A DNA stretch of 64,000 nucleotides from Micrasema longulum (taxonomy: Eukaryota > Arthropoda > Insecta > Trichoptera > Brachycentridae). The position numbers and the translations under genes are program-made. Shown piece by piece: positions 42,220 to 54,485 of the stretch; position 1 is the stretch's first letter; each line of letters begins with the position of its first letter. The notes beneath the pieces were generated by a model, which had not been told where the DNA came from, did no database searches, and worked only from the letters and a program-made list of their open reading frames with translations. The stretch is taken from contig JAGVSM010002361.1 in the NCBI GenBank assembly GCA_022494885.1, forward strand, positions 62,001 to 126,000. Direction: 5' to 3'.

Positions 42220-44490
42220 AACTAAAAAAATAATAAAAGTGTTTTTGAAATTTTACAGAAACAAAGAAATATTACTTCCTTGATGTAGGTTTAATTATCA
42301 TGGAGACATTCAAGTAATTGACTTTTAAATTTTTTTAAAATGGAGTCTGCATATATAAAATTATAATTTTAATAAAACATCTGCCTTTTTAGTGCATTGT
42401 CAATTAATTTTAATGTTTACCCTTTTCGGATATTTTTTTTTTAATATTTATTTTAGTGGGAATAAATTTTATCGAAGTTCGAATGAATGGGAATTTTTTT
42501 TTAAAATCCTTTTTTTAAAAACAGTTCTTTTTTTTCTAGATGTGTAACACAAGGTTATTATGGTTATTTATGTCCAAGTAACTGATTGATTTTGGAGATT
42601 TATAATTTTTTTTACACATAAATCAAGTCTTACCTTTGCTATAAGTGATTTTTTTTAATAATCCAATAAATTCACGTCAAAATATTCGAGTTGAAATTTT
42701 GTTTTGACTGCAAAATTTTTAAAGGACTCACAGCATCGACCGACCATAAGCTCCAACTTATACCATCTTGATAGTGGAAACCGAATTTATATCTTGGAGT
42801 TGTTGATTTCTGTCATATAATCGTGTTTTATAACACTTATTTTACATCTGAGGTAGCTTTATATGGACTTATTAGGTATGTTGCTTTTCTGCAAAATAGT
42901 AACTTCAAAGTGTTATTTGTCTTTGAATCTTTAAATTCCAAACTTGGGCTTGGGTCTTAATTAAATTTGTATTAGAAATTATTGTGACGGTATTCAAAAA
43001 ATCTTAAAAATGCATTCTAGAGTCTTCACCTTCAAGTTATTTTCTGAATATGGGATTCGAATCTACTTTCTTCGTCATACTGGTATCTTTAAATACGAGC
43101 ATTAACCTCACTTTAGACACTTCTTGCGCCTGATAGGATACTTAAAATATTTTTAAAAAGACTAATCAGTAAAAATGCTCAACACATCTCTATAGAAGAC
43201 CTTCAAACTTTTGAACTTTTTGACTTTGTAGTTTTATATTACTATCCCTGATCAAATCCTATAACAGTAATTAACCGCGGAATAAGCAAATAAATGCTAA
43301 AATCGGAAGAAATCATACAAAAATTGTACTTTTTGAATACATGTCACCATTTTTTGTAGACTACAGGGTCTGCATTGAATAAAATAATAATTGTTTTGAT
43401 AAATTGTACAAAAATGCAAGGAAATCATTATTTTTTTTTTTTAATTGAGTTTCTAGAAAATAAGATAAAAATATAATTATCACCATGATTTTATAGGTTA
43501 ACATAACTGAGTACATACCATCCATAAATAGTGATCTTTATCTGCTTAAGAAAGCAAAATTATTAAGTTTTTTAACTTTTCTAATATTCCTAACAACGTT
43601 TACAAATCCTTGCCCTTAGAAATAAAATGTCATAGCCAATCACAGCCCAGTTAGCATGATATTTGGCAACAATGTAAATTAGACAATGGCTATAAACGTT
43701 TTCCTGACTGGACCCAAAGGTTTATTTGACCAACGACGTTAAAGTAATACACACTTTATTATGCTGATATTACAAACAAACAGTGTTATAATCCTTTGAT
43801 AAAAAGATAGGACATGTTCTGCGTGTAAAGCTTAAATTTAACTTAGGTTCAATATTCAACATTTACTTTTTTTGCTTGCTATATTCTTTTTGTGAAAACA
43901 ATTTCTCTAACCCGGCGTCAATGAACTTATTTTACACTACGTGATAAATGAACCGGGTATAGAACACCCATAATTAAAAACACTTTTTTATCCTTTTGTA
44001 TTCCTAATTTTTTTTTTCTTGCATAAATAATCTGCATTATAGGTTTTGTTATAAGAATATTTTTTTGAAATATTGTTTAAGACATTTATTCGATAAATTG
44101 TGAATCTATGCGAAAAAGTAATAATAAAAACGGAATAAAACTGTAAAGTATTTTTATTATTATAATGAAAATGCAATTCCACCAAGAAATGTCAGTAGAA
44201 AAACTCAATATATTTAGAATTAAAAAAAAAAAAAAAACGAAATAAACTAAGATTAAAATAAAAAAATAATGGGCCTTACTTGATATTAAGTTTATTGATA
44301 GGATTCTTAACTTTTTTCTCAAGACTGATTTTTGGCTGTGCTTGTCAAATGTAATACTAACAACCCTTTAACTCTCACTTAACGAAAATAATCATTGCTG
44401 GAATTATCAAATCAATATTTTAAAGATTAGCAAAGTTAAATTAATCTTCTGAAAAAAATATTAACATCCAAATTGACAATATTTCGATCT
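42220..44490. other. AT-rich stretch with no recognised gene
   Basis: Only AT-rich low-complexity frames (for example 44322-44086). No repeat copies were recognised. Confidence 0.35.
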
Positions 44491-44499
44491 TAATTTATT

Positions 44500-44720
44500 G
44501 CAACAGAGGGAAAACATTTAAATAATGGAAATATGGAAGTCTGGGTATTTGCAGGGCTTATGATTTATCGTTGGCTGGTTTAAATGCCTAGACTTCCATA
44601 TTTTATTCTCAAAAATGTTTTCTCTCTGTTGCAACAAATTTAGATCTGAATAACTCACTAGGGAGGAAATCAAGCCTGTCTGCAAACATTTGGACATGCT
44701 GAAAATATTGTTGATAATAT
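44500..44720. mobile_element. Foldback FB-B deletion derivative, nearly pure palindrome
   Basis: Left TTTATTGCAACAGAGGGAAA, ATATGGAAGTCTGGGTATTT is mirrored by CTAGACTTCCATATTTTATT and CTCTCTGTTGCAACAAATTT with only about 50 bp between them. It is followed by CACTAGGGAGGAAATCAAGC and TGCAAACATTTGGACATG. Confidence 0.75.
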
Positions 44721-45019
44721 TACATTTATATTTATATACTTAACAAATAAATTTATACATTTTCTTATACTATTTGTTTAATTGCAATATGGTATAAGGA
44801 AAAATGACAATATCCGGCGTAAGCCTTCTATGCAAACTATCAAACTTGCAGTGAAGGGGTAAATAAATGCGTAGAGTCAAATTTAATAGAAATTATGATT
44901 TATTGAATTGAATTTTCAAATCTTTATTTTTCACAAAAATACATGTTTTAAGAATAAGCCAAGCCAGTAGGATAATTTTTGATATTTTATGTTGATTTCA
45001 TGTATTAATATTTATATTT

Positions 45020-45215
45020 AACAGGCACCATAGTGCAGTTGGTTAGACGACCAACTGTGAAACTGGTGTCGTGGGCTCGATTTCGCCAGTTCCAATCCAA
45101 GAAAGATTTTTTCTCAATTAGTCTGGGTGTTGTGTTGTGGTGTATTTTTAATTACCTCTTTCCAAAACCTCTTTATAACACCCGCTGACAAGCCGTTGAA
45201 AAAAGGCTTAGTGGG
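45020..45215 (+). repeat. tRNA-derived SINE family C
   Basis: CAGGCACCATAGTGCAGTTG and GTTAGACGACCAACTGTGAA form a tRNA-like 5' part (A-box TAGTGCAGTTGG). TCGTGGGCTCGATTTCGCC holds a B-box-like GGCTCGATTTC. The body continues AGTCTGGGTGTTGTGTTG and ACACCCGCTGACAAGCCG. Only one copy is in this window. Confidence 0.6.
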
Positions 45216-45224
45216 TTATTTTTT

Positions 45225-45292
45225 GGAACCAGATTGTGGTCCCGTGGTAGTTTTGTGGTCTCACAGACCAAAGGTCCCAGGTTAAATGAAAT
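45225..45292 (+). repeat. tRNA-derived SINE 5' part, family D-like
   Basis: GTGGTCCCGTGGTAGTTTTG, GTGGTCTCACAGACCAAAGG and TCCCAGGTTAAAT have A-box and B-box-like words. It starts directly after the family C unit and stops at the Helitron-like 3' segment. Confidence 0.45.
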
Positions 45293-45299
45293 ATTATAA

Positions 45300-45434
45300 T
45301 ATTATCAATTTCAAATTTTGGAATTAAATCACAAACAAGTAGTTAGGTACCAACTTATCAATGAAAAGTCTTTTTCCAAGCTAATAGGAGAAAAGCTAAC
45401 GTTCGGGCAGGACAACGTCTGACGGGTCCGCTAG
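45300..45434 (+). mobile_element. Helitron-like 3' end
   Basis: AATTAAATCACAAACAAGTA, AACTTATCAATGAAAAGTC, AACGTTCGGGCAGGACAACG and TCTGACGGGTCCGCTAG then T. Identical in layout to 62030-62126. The GGAC...GTCC words can form the short 3' hairpin before the CTAG terminus. Confidence 0.6.
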
Positions 45435-46170
45435 TAGTCATATATTATGAGATGCGGAATAGTATGAAAAAGACCGTAAAACTGGAAGATTTATATAAAA
45501 GAGTAATTTTGTTTTTGGTTTTCTCTATTTCTTATTTTTCATTAAAGAGTTTAGGCTATTTTTAACCCCTATATAACATGATAGGTTTATTTCACACGAG
45601 AGTGAACAAGATGAACTCGAGTTGGACCGGCTTGGACGGTGAAACCCCGGTTTAACGACGCATCAAACCGTTGCTTAACACTAAAAAACGCGTAAACTCG
45701 TCAGAATTAACATTTTAACGCGGGGTGAAATTTACAACCTTATAAGGTAAAAGCACGGTCCCAATTTTGTAGCCAAAGTACGCGTAAAACACTCTTGTTA
45801 TTATACAAAAGTATTTTTCAGGTGTAAAGTTACATGTTACAAAAAATAACTATTAGGTCCTCGCAGTATCTCAACAGAGGCAGAATGAGAAAATCCAGTA
45901 CTAGTATTTTTTTTCTTAAAAGAAAATTTAAAATAAAGTACTTTAATAAAATGACAACTTTGAATTACGTCACAATTTCCTTCAAAAAAAACATTTAACT
46001 CTTAAGATAGATTTCTAGTTTCCGGAAAATTAACTCACCAATCAGCAGAACTCTTTGACTAGAACTTGAGAGTCACTGGCGGAGTTATTTCAAAATTACA
46101 AAACTTTTAAAAGTTGTAGCGCTGATGATACGACACATTGTTAAAATTATTGATAGTGATTTAAAATTAT
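45435..46170. other. No recognised gene; GC-richer patch 45590-45790
   Basis: The patch contains GGACCGGCTTGGACGGTGAA, GGTTTAACGACGCATC and TTAACGCGGGGTGAAA. No motif or partner copy was found. Confidence 0.3.
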
Positions 46171-46175
46171 TAAGA

Positions 46176-46705
46176 TATTACAACAGAGATGAAGAACATT
46201 TAAGAGAAGGTAATATAGAAGTCTAGGCATCTACAGGGCTTAAGACCTGTCAATGGCTGGTTTAAGTGGCTATTTTACACACTTTGTAACATTCACCATT
46301 CTCTCCATATTCGAACATATATATTCCTTCAATTCTTTCATCTGTTAATGTTTGTGAAGTTAAAGAGCTGAAACCTTATGCTTGCAAATATTTCAATTAA
46401 ACGAATCTCACCTGCATAAATAAAAGTTTCAGTTTTTTAACTTCACCAACATCAACAGATGAAAGAATTGAAGGAATATAGATGTTCAAATATAGGCAGA
46501 ATTGTGAATGTTACACAGTGTGTCAAGTGGCCACTTAAACCAGCCATTAACAGGTCATAAGCCCTGTAGATGCCTAGACTTCTATATTACCTTCTGTTAA
46601 ATGTTATTCATCTTTGTTGTAATATGTAAATATAAACAGCTCCCCAGGGAGTTGAATCCAGTCCTTGTCTACAAAAATTTGGACAAACTCAAAATATTTT
46701 TGTTA
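46176..46705. mobile_element. Foldback FB-A, reference copy
   Basis: Arms 46176-46368 and about 46425-46625 are inverted copies: ATATTACAACAGAGATGAAG ... TTCATCTTTGTTGTAATATG; GTCTAGGCATCTACAGGG ... CCTGTAGATGCCTAGAC; CATATATATTCCTTCAATTC ... GAATTGAAGGAATATAGATG. The loop of about 55 bp carries GAATCTCACCTGCATAAATA. The right arm is followed by CAGCTCCCCAGGGAGTTGAA, TCCAGTCCTTGTCTAC and GGACAAACTCAAAATA. Confidence 0.85.
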
Positions 46706-47560
46706 AAATTATTAATCAATTTAATTTCATCAATGAAAAAACGCTTGCAACAAAAAGATCCTGCCTAAACACAGAGCTAGTCGGGGGCTGAAAAAGTGAA
46801 CCTCTGTACATGATATGAAAATGATAGTGAAATTGGATTAACAGCATTTTATTCACATAAATTGATCCTAGAAAGGGAAAATAATATGTTTTTATTAATT
46901 AGTTTAACCTTTCAGACCATTCATTTCAACATACGAAAAATTAAAGTTTTATTTACTCACGTACCTACATACCGAAGCTAAAAAGCTGCGAGTTTTTTTT
47001 TAATGGCAATATATTCTATTCGGATATAATTCATTACAATATTTATCTCTGCTTTGTAACCAAAAGAAAACTTGAAAAATACTTTTTATGCTAACAAAAG
47101 TAACAAAAACGACATAATAGCATTTTTTCACATGATAAAAACAAAATTATAATCTTAAGAATACGCTTTCTTAAAATAAACTTTTAACACTGCATGAATG
47201 CATAAGAAAACGAATAAAAAAATATCTATATTTTATATAGGTACGCTCGTTAGTTGAATAATATTTTTAGTAGTCCTTCAGGGAACTGAAAACTTGAATA
47301 TTAAATTTTCAGATCAACAATAACATATCGCTAAAAAAACATTTCATTTTAGAGTTTTAAATTTTACTATTATTTTTGAGGCGAAGAAAAAACCCAAACT
47401 TTTCAAATTTTGTATACTAAATACAAACTGTGTTTTTTTGTAGAAATGATTCATTTCTATGAAAATAATCGAATGCATTCAATTACTGAATTCTATCGAA
47501 TGAAAACTCGAATGCAGCAATTCATTCAAATGAATTATTAATTATTGAACAATGTTTGAT
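46706..47560. other. AT-rich stretch with no recognised gene
   Basis: Only low-complexity AT-rich sequence. Confidence 0.35.
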
Positions 47561-47567
47561 TATGTTG

Positions 47568-48008
47568 ATTATTCCATATTCCCATCTCAAAAATGTTTTC
47601 CTTCTCTTTTAAAATAAATTTTAATATAAATAACTCTCTAGGGATAAAATCCAGCCAGTCTGCAAGCATTTGGACAAACTCAAACATTGTTGAATCAACT
47701 ACCTGGTAAAAGAAGAAGTATAAAATTTTTAAAATTGTTTTCAAGCGTTGCCTAGTAGATGATTTGGTTCAGCCGGATGAATCGCACCCACGTGATAAAG
47801 GTTTCAGCTCTTTTACTTCACAGAAGTCAACAGATGTAAGAGTTGACGAAATGTGGATGTTCAAATATGGGCAGAATTGTGAATGTTACAGTCTTTAAAG
47901 TGGCCACTTAAACCAGCCAATGACAAGTCATAAGCCCTGTAAATGCCTAGACTTTAATATTCTATTCTCAAAAATGTTTTTCCTCTCTGTTGAAATAGAT
48001 TTGAATAG
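47568..48008. mobile_element. Foldback FB-B copy
   Basis: Starts inside a left flank (CCCATCTCAAAAATGTTTTC, CTCTAGGGATAAAATCCAGC, GCAAGCATTTGGACAAACTC) and continues TTCAAGCGTTGCCTAGTAGA, GATGAATCGCACCC, CAACAGATGTAAGAGTTGAC, AAACCAGCCAATGACAAGTC and CTGTAAATGCCTAGACTTTA, ending CTCTCTGTTGAAATAGATTT. The 68-codon frame 47744-47538 lies in it. Confidence 0.75.
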
Positions 48009-48744
48009 TTATTATTGTATCAAATAAAAAAAATAGTAATTGTACGAAATCAATTGGTAAATTCAATTTTCAATCAATTAGTAAATTCAATTTAATTTGC
48101 AATGTCAACTCAGAAATCAATAAATCATTCAATTAATTATTCGATTACTTCATTTATTCAATTACTAATCATTTGACTACTATCATCATTATTTTCAATG
48201 TACCCAACAAGACAATAAAACGTCTTATTCCGGTAAAATATTTTGCTAGCCTTAGAATAAATTAATAAATTTATTATGTTTTTTCCATACCTATCAAGAA
48301 TAATCGAATATTATAGACATTAATTTATTTAACAAAACTTTTTTTTAAACGTTTTCTTCAAATTTGAGATACTCATAATATTTGTTGTTTTACGACTACT
48401 AGCTAATCTTGTTATTTTTTTGATCATTTGATTTAAATCTTTAATTTAAATTAACCGTATAAGATACTATTTTAATAAATTAATAAAACTTTATTTATTG
48501 CAAATTGTGGTTTATAATAATTTACGAACATGTTTAACTTTAAAGCCATATTGGCGTTCAGAAGTCAATAAATAATACATAAAAAGTATTCAGTAGTGTG
48601 TATATATAACTCTCCATATAAAAGAAAATAAGTTTGTTTGTACTTTGTTATACTGAAAGTTTGCAGCTTGAACCAAAAAAGCAACATTTTTAAAATATGC
48701 AAATGTTTACAGACTCGCTGGATTTCCTCAGTACGGAATCATTA

Positions 48745-49110
48745 AGATCTAAATTGAATCTTGAAAGGAAATCTAGTCATTCTGCAAACATTTAGACGTA
48801 TTCAAAACGTTGTTGAAGTAACTAACTGGTAAAAGAAGAAGTATAAGCATTTGAAAATTGTTTCAGGCGTTGCCTGGAATTGGTTAAGCCGGATGAATCT
48901 CACCCCCTTTCACCTTTTTTACTTTATAAAAGTTAAAAGCTGAAAAAGTTAAGGAAATCTGAATGTTTTAACATAGGCAGAATGGTGAATGTTTCACACT
49001 GTGTAAAATGGGCACATAAACCAGCCAATGACAGGTATTAAGCCCTGTAAACGCCTAGACTTCCATATTTCCTTCTCAAAAAAAATTTTTTTCTCTGTTG
49101 CAACTAATTA
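48745..49110. mobile_element. Foldback FB-B copy
   Basis: AAGATCTAAATTGAATCTTG, CTGCAAACATTTAGACGTAT, TTTCAGGCGTTGCCTGGAAT, GATGAATCTCACCCCC, CCAGCCAATGACAGG, CTGTAAACGCCTAGACTTCC and TTCTCTGTTGCAAC. One arm plus middle. The left arm proper is missing. Confidence 0.75.
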
Positions 49111-49409
49111 AGACAAAAAATAGCAGTATATTTATATATTATATTACAAATATTATGAATGATAAAGTTCCTTTGATAATATTTAACTTTTTACAAAATT
49201 ATTTTTAATTCAAGCATTCATATTTTTTTAAATATTCATTTATGTATTTCACATTTTAAAATGTAAATAGTTTCTTTGTTTCAGGTCCCGACTAGCTAGA
49301 AAATTCCTGTGTTTAGGAAGGACCTTCTTATTTCATTAAATGATACAAAATAAATTCAAAGAGTAATTATAATATTTTTAAAAAATCAATACTTATATAA
49401 ACTAGAAAA

Positions 49410-49735
49410 CATGCAAGTAATAATAACAAAAATTGAATCGAAAATATAAATTAAAAAATATACCATTAATAATTAAGAAATTAGACTATTATTATAAATA
49501 AGAAAAAATACCGATAATAATAAAAATTGAAGTATAAATACAAATTATAAAATATAGCATTAGTAATTAAGAAATTAAACAAAAATAATTTAGGAAACAT
49601 AGCGATAATAATAATAATTGAAGCATAAATATAAATTTGAAAATATACCTATAATAATAAAAGATTGAAGAACAAATATTAATTAAAGAATATACCATTT
49701 ATAATAAAAAAAATTATCGAACGTGTAAATACTAG
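49410..49735. repeat. Degenerate AT-rich tandem repeat
   Basis: Unit of roughly 60-110 bp built on AATAATAAAAATTGAAG, AAATATAAATTAAAAAATAT and ACCATTAATAATTAAGAAAT, recurring at about 49415, 49515, 49600 and 49645 with variable spacing. Confidence 0.6.
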
Positions 49736-50329
49736 TAATAAAATAAATGTAAATGAATAAACATAAAAAGTAAATATAAATTAAAATATTGCTCTTTAAC
49801 ATTAATTTATAACCACTTACCGAATGTTTAATATCTAATTATGATTTTCATGCGTATTTCATCATTACCATATACATAGGATTCATAAAAATGCTGCGAA
49901 AAATGCCTACTTTAGAATACGACTTTTGTTTCAGAAAAAGATTTTTAAAAAAACATTCAATTTCTCTCGACCATTTTTCTAAAATAATCTTCATTTTTTC
50001 GATACAGCATTATAGTTTCAAGCTTTCGGTACCAAACGATGTTCCAGTTCTTGAAGCATACAGTATTTAACTTATCTTATTTACTTTGAAATGGAAGAAA
50101 TTGTTTTATGTTGACAACTAATTAAAAGTGATGCTTATACCTTTAGTCGGGGAGTATCTTGCGAAAAACTTTTCACCTTGGTATCTACGTTACGGGAAAA
50201 ACTTATGATTTTAAAATATATTTTAGTTTAAAAATAGTTCACCAGATCGTTAACTTACATGCTTTTGACAGATATTTCAAATGGGATAGCAAACCCTTGT
50301 AAAGTCTATATTATTATAATTATTTATTT

Positions 50330-51110
50330 TAATAATTTATTGCAAAAAAAATGTATACATTCTTAATAACTGGGAATCTATATAAAACTAATTAATGTTA
50401 AATAAAAACGGAGTATTCTTTGTTTATGATAGTCTCCATTTAACATGGCTCAGTTTGTTCTAAGATGGAGATTTTTTATCTTTAGAGCATAAGTAGTCCT
50501 ATACTAATAAAACAATAACATAAAAAAGAAAAACTAAAACTACTTAATTAAAGATACCAAGCGAATCAAATGTAAGAAATTTAAAATCGTTATTATACAA
50601 ATATTTAGAATATATTTGTGCAAAACATACATGTGACTTAAACATAAATAATATAGTATAATATATAATAAAAAACAATATAAAGCAATGAAATACATAA
50701 AAAATATTATGTGTACCAATTATATAAAGTACTACGTGTTTTGATTTACACTAATTATGTGTGCAGATATTTTTATTTTAAAATTTGTTTTACATTTTGA
50801 GTCTTTTATATTTGGCAATAAGCATTCAATATTTTTGGAGCCATTACATTATATTGCTTTTTACCAAAGGCGGTTGATACAAATGGGTCAATACAGTTAA
50901 TTTGAGTTGCTGAACGAGTATTTATATTTTGTTGGATTCTTTTGACCTCACTTAATTTATCATAAAATTTTAGTAGTAGGCAGCTCACAAACAATTGTCT
51001 AACATCTAATATCTTTAACTCAGCGAATAGATCTTCCGTTGGATGCCTCAAAGGTTTTTTGAGAATGAACTTCATGATTCAATTATGACATGTAAATCAC
51101 ATCATTACTA
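50330..51110 (-). pseudogene. LINE C-terminal fragment with 3' UTR
   Basis: The minus frame 51075-50806 reads ELKILDVRQLFVSCLLLKFY (the post-thumb helix region), NTRSATQINCIDPFVSTAFG and KKQYNVMAPKILN, the LINE C-terminal TxxxxGxxxxxxxAPKxxN region. The 3' UTR (50760-50330) shares its sequence with 16460-17380, including CTCCATTTAACATGGCTCAG. 5'-truncated. Confidence 0.7.
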
Positions 51111-51411
51111 CGTTCAATTATTGTAGTCTGCATTTCTTTACGGGATGTTTAACCCATCGCGCAATGAGACTGTAAATAATGAGTTAAAAACAAACTGAGA
51201 AATCTCAACCAAAAACGGAAAATTTATTATTGATGCCAAAATAAACTTTATTTAAAAACCTACCTACCTAAATTAAAGCGTCATTCAAAACCATCTGTAA
51301 ATCTTGCAAAAGCAGATTTCAATCATACTATTTGACACCGCAAACTAAGCATTCTCCATTGAGTTAGTGAAGCGCAATTAGAAATTTCGCAATTCTTTTC
51401 TTAAAGTTTTT

Positions 51412-51545
51412 CAAACGGACGGTTCCGGGTTCGATTCCCGGTGAGAACACAAAAATTAAAATGTGATTTTTCTCAAGCTTAGGTGCTCTGTGATGTAATT
51501 CACCGCTGTAATTAGGCCTCCTGGACTGTTGAGGTGCTTAAAAAA
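51412..51545 (+). repeat. tRNA-derived SINE family A, 5'-truncated
   Basis: Starts just before the B-box: GGACGGTTCCGGGTTCGATT then CCCGGTGAGAACAC, ATGTGATTTTTCTCAAGCTT, GGTGCTCTGTGATGTAATTC and CTGTAATTAGGCCTCCTGG, with an A-rich AAAAAAATAAAATAAAAAT end. The A-box half is missing. Confidence 0.8.
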
Positions 51546-51587
51546 ATAAAATAAAAATGTACAGAAAAATACATCCATAATATTTTG

Positions 51588-52028
51588 AGTTTGTCCAAAT
51601 TTTTGTAGACAAGGACTGGATTCAACTCCCTGGGGAGCTGTTTATATTAACATATTACAACAGAGATGAAGAACATTTAAGAGAAGGTAAAATAGAAGAT
51701 AGAAGTTGATAAATTACCTGGTGCATGAAGAAGTATAGAAATTGAACAAATAATATTTTCAGGCGTTGCCTAGTATGTAGGTGAAATAATTTCATTTGAT
51801 GAATCTCACCTGCATTAATAAAGGTTTCAGCTCTTTAACTTCACAAACATCAACAGATGAAATAATTGAAGGAATATAAATGTTCAAATATAGGCAGAAT
51901 GGTGAATGTTACACAGTGTGTAAAGTGGCCACTCAAACCAGCCATTGACAGGTCATAAGCCCTGTAGATGCCTGGACTTCTAAATTACCTTCTCTTAAAT
52001 GTTCTTCATCTCTGTTGTAATATGTTAA
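51588..52028. mobile_element. Foldback FB-A copy
   Basis: Here the CAGCTCCCCAGGGAG block (as CTCCCTGGGGAGCTG) precedes the left arm, which is mostly deleted (AACAGAGATGAAGAACATTT, AAGAGAAGGTAAAATAGAAG). The middle and right arm are complete: TTTCAGGCGTTGCCTAGTAT, GATGAATCTCACCTGCAT, CCAGCCATTGACAGGTCATA, CTGTAGATGCCTGGACTTC and CATCTCTGTTGTAATATGTT. Confidence 0.8.
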
Positions 52029-52092
52029 ATACATCCATGTTATTCCCAGATTGTAATATGTTAAATACATCCATGTTATCCCCAGAAGTTGT
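52015..52092 (+). repeat. Two-unit tandem duplication at the foldback end
   Basis: TGTAATATGTTAAATACATC followed by CATGTTATTCCCAGA occurs twice in a row (about 52017 and 52052), the second with one base changed. Confidence 0.75.
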
Positions 52093-52124
52093 ACTCAGCA
52101 AGTTAATCGAATTATCAATGGGTA

Positions 52125-52205
52125 AATTCTGACTTGCATTCATACGGCTTTTGAGTGCGTAAAACAGTGCATGAGATCTCGCTCTTGTAATATTATTTAA
52201 CATTC
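52125..52205 (+). repeat. Dispersed repeat R, 3' part
   Basis: GCATTCATACGGCTTTTGAG, TGCGTAAAACAGTGCATGAG and ATCTCGCTCTTGTAATATTA match 19270-19335. Confidence 0.55.
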
Positions 52206-52209
52206 TTCC

Positions 52210-53195
52210 TAAATAAAAATAAAGTCATGTTTCCTGAGAAAAAATTGATGACTAGACTTGAGGGTGTTGTAATCCAGCATCCCTGCCAAAGATAATGAAG
52301 GATGCAATAATGGATAATAATTATTGATATGTATGTCATTTTTGTGTTCAAGACTTGTCAAAGGCTGGGTAAAGTGATCGTTTTTTAAACTGTAAAACAT
52401 TTAGCATAGTGCATAATATATTTAAACGAGTATCTTTTCAGTTTTTCCATCTGAGAATTTTATTTTATAAATGTTAATATTCATATTAACCTCAATTTAA
52501 ATGTATACAATAGAATGTGCGTAAAGAAATACCTTAAATAATTTTCGTTTTGATGAAAAATTTTTTTAAATTTTTAATTGCTTGATTTTCAAAAAACGGC
52601 GTTTCATATTTGCAAAATCGCAGGATTTCTTCTTTTTATCAGACTACAGCCTTAATATTAATTATATTTGTACATATTCCCAAATCGAAAAGACCTTTAT
52701 CACAGCAATTTAAATAAGTAACCTTTTAAAAGTAATATGGTCACCGCAACCTCATTAACCCTAATCCTCCCTTAAGGGTGTGTTCTCAAAGCATTTCCAT
52801 GGAAAGGTGTTCCAGGAAATCCTCACTTATATCGAGAATCGACCTTCCTCCTCAAACGAAAATCAAATAAGGGTTTCTTACATTACTGAATACATATACT
52901 CTTTTACTCGTATGGTACCCTTTGTCATAAAACGGTATAACATTATGCATGGAATACTTTAAAACTCATTATGCTTAATCGAATACTCCCAAAATAAATC
53001 ATAGTAGATTCATTATAATTTAATTTCCTGGACTTGGAATAAGTTCATTATTTCCGCTGAAAAAAATAAATATCTTTAAATCAACATATGTTTTTGAATA
53101 ATGATCTAGAACATAATTTTTGCCTATGAATGCAGGGAGCTTCAATACTGGTTGGAGATGACAGAAAAAATACGAAAAATTATAAAGTGCAAGAG
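52210..53195. other. No recognised gene
   Basis: The 60-codon frame at 52780 lies in a slightly GC-richer patch (CCCTTAAGGGTGTGTTC, CAGGAAATCCTCAC) but shows no motif. Confidence 0.3.
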
Positions 53196-53198
53196 TAA

Positions 53199-53441
53199 AG
53201 CTAGGGTTTCCTAGGACAGCGGTGCCCGTATCTTAACGGCCGTAGTGAACGGTGATGCAGTGGACAGCCGTCGTAACGGTGACTAGAGAGTGGTTTCCTA
53301 GGAAAACGGTGTTAATAAATGTCATCAAAACCGTTTTCCTAGGAAACCACTCTCTAGTCACTGTTACGACGGCTGTCTACCGCATCATCGTTCACTACGA
53401 CCGTTAAGATACGGGCACCGCTGTCCTAAGAAACCCTAGCT
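53199..53441. mobile_element. 243-bp near-perfect foldback MITE with TAA target duplication
   Basis: Arms 53199-53310 and 53330-53441 (112 bp each) are inverted copies with 6 mismatches, all transitions. A 19-bp spacer separates them. Ends AGCTAGGGTTTC / GAAACCCTAGCT. The flanks TAA (53196-53198) and TAA (53442-53444) form a 3-bp duplication, as made by PIF/Harbinger-type transposases. No coding capacity. GC-rich compared with the surroundings (for example GCGGTGCCCGTATCTTAACG). Confidence 0.9.
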
Positions 53442-53444
53442 TAA

Positions 53445-54000
53445 CAGCGATAACTGAATTGAACTAATCTAAACTACGCTACCATTACCTATTTAATGTC
53501 TGAAATTAACTAATCTGCCGATAGTACCCAAGAGTGCTACAGCTTTTATATTAGTTATATGTTGTTGTATTTTTACTTTCAAGTGGGTAAATGATCTATT
53601 TTTCTTGCTGTCAGCAATTTGACATCCGCGCTAGTTAATCCGTATTTTGGATGTGTTCATATTTTTTTTGTTGTTTACGTACAAGAAATGCATGATACAC
53701 TATTTGCACTGCCCTTAAGATGAAAGTGGGTTAATGACAGTGGGCATTGGTTTCCAAATGATCCTTCGGTATCTTCAGATGTTTAAAGACCAGTAATGGA
53801 TTTTTAGCCTTCTAATGATTTTATTTCACGTAGTCTGGTGGCAGAAAATATTATTTGGAAGTAGAATATACTCGTACGTACTCCCAGTGTTATCTGATGT
53901 CTTTTAACGTACTGTGTACAAATATAAAATATAATTTTAAAAAACTGAAGAAAATTGACGCAAAAAGTTTTATTTTGATATTCTTTCTAAAATCAGTTGT
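53445..54000. other. No recognised feature
   Basis: Unremarkable AT-rich sequence between the MITE and a repeat R copy. Confidence 0.3.
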
Positions 54001-54140
54001 TTTAAGGTGTGAAAAATAAGACAGCAAAACGTGGATTTTATCAATTTCAGTAGGTCAAAATCAGTCCGTCGTGTAGTTGTCTTTTTTGCACTGAATTGGA
54101 AAGCCATCTGCGAGAGAGTGATAGAAAGGCAATATTTAAA
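54000..54140 (+). repeat. Dispersed repeat R, copy
   Basis: ATTTTATCAATTTCAGTAGG, CAGTCCGTCGTGTAGTTGTC, TTTTTTGCACTGAATTGG and TGCGAGAGAGTGATAGAAAG. Confidence 0.55.
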
Positions 54141-54304
54141 TATCTATTCGTCAATATTTTTCCCTTTTGAATAACATCGTAAATGTCTCTCGAAGTTTCG
54201 TAGGTAGCGTAGCGGTAGTATATTTTCAACTCGATTATTTACGATTAAAAGAAAATGGCTGCGAAATTAAATTATTTAGGTTAATTGTAATACCGCAAAT
54301 ATCT

Positions 54305-54485
54305 CATTTATTTTTTTAAAACGTGTCTACGTCATACTTAAATAGTCAGCGCGTTTGACTATTATGCAAGAGGACTTGGTTGAATTCTGAATATATTTTT
54401 ATTTTATTTTAAGCGTTTTTTGCACTAGAATACTTCACAGTTAAAAAACTGGCACCGGAAGCGTAAAACTTATCTCTTTTTCTTT
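54305..54485 (+). repeat. SINE family B copy
   Basis: CATACTTAAATAGTCAGCGC and GTTTGACTATTATGCAAGAG (A-box half), GACTTGGTTGAATTCTGAAT (decayed B-box), then CAGTTAAAAAACTGGCACCG and GAAGCGTAAAACTTATCTC. The 3' end is replaced by a T/C-rich run. Confidence 0.6.
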
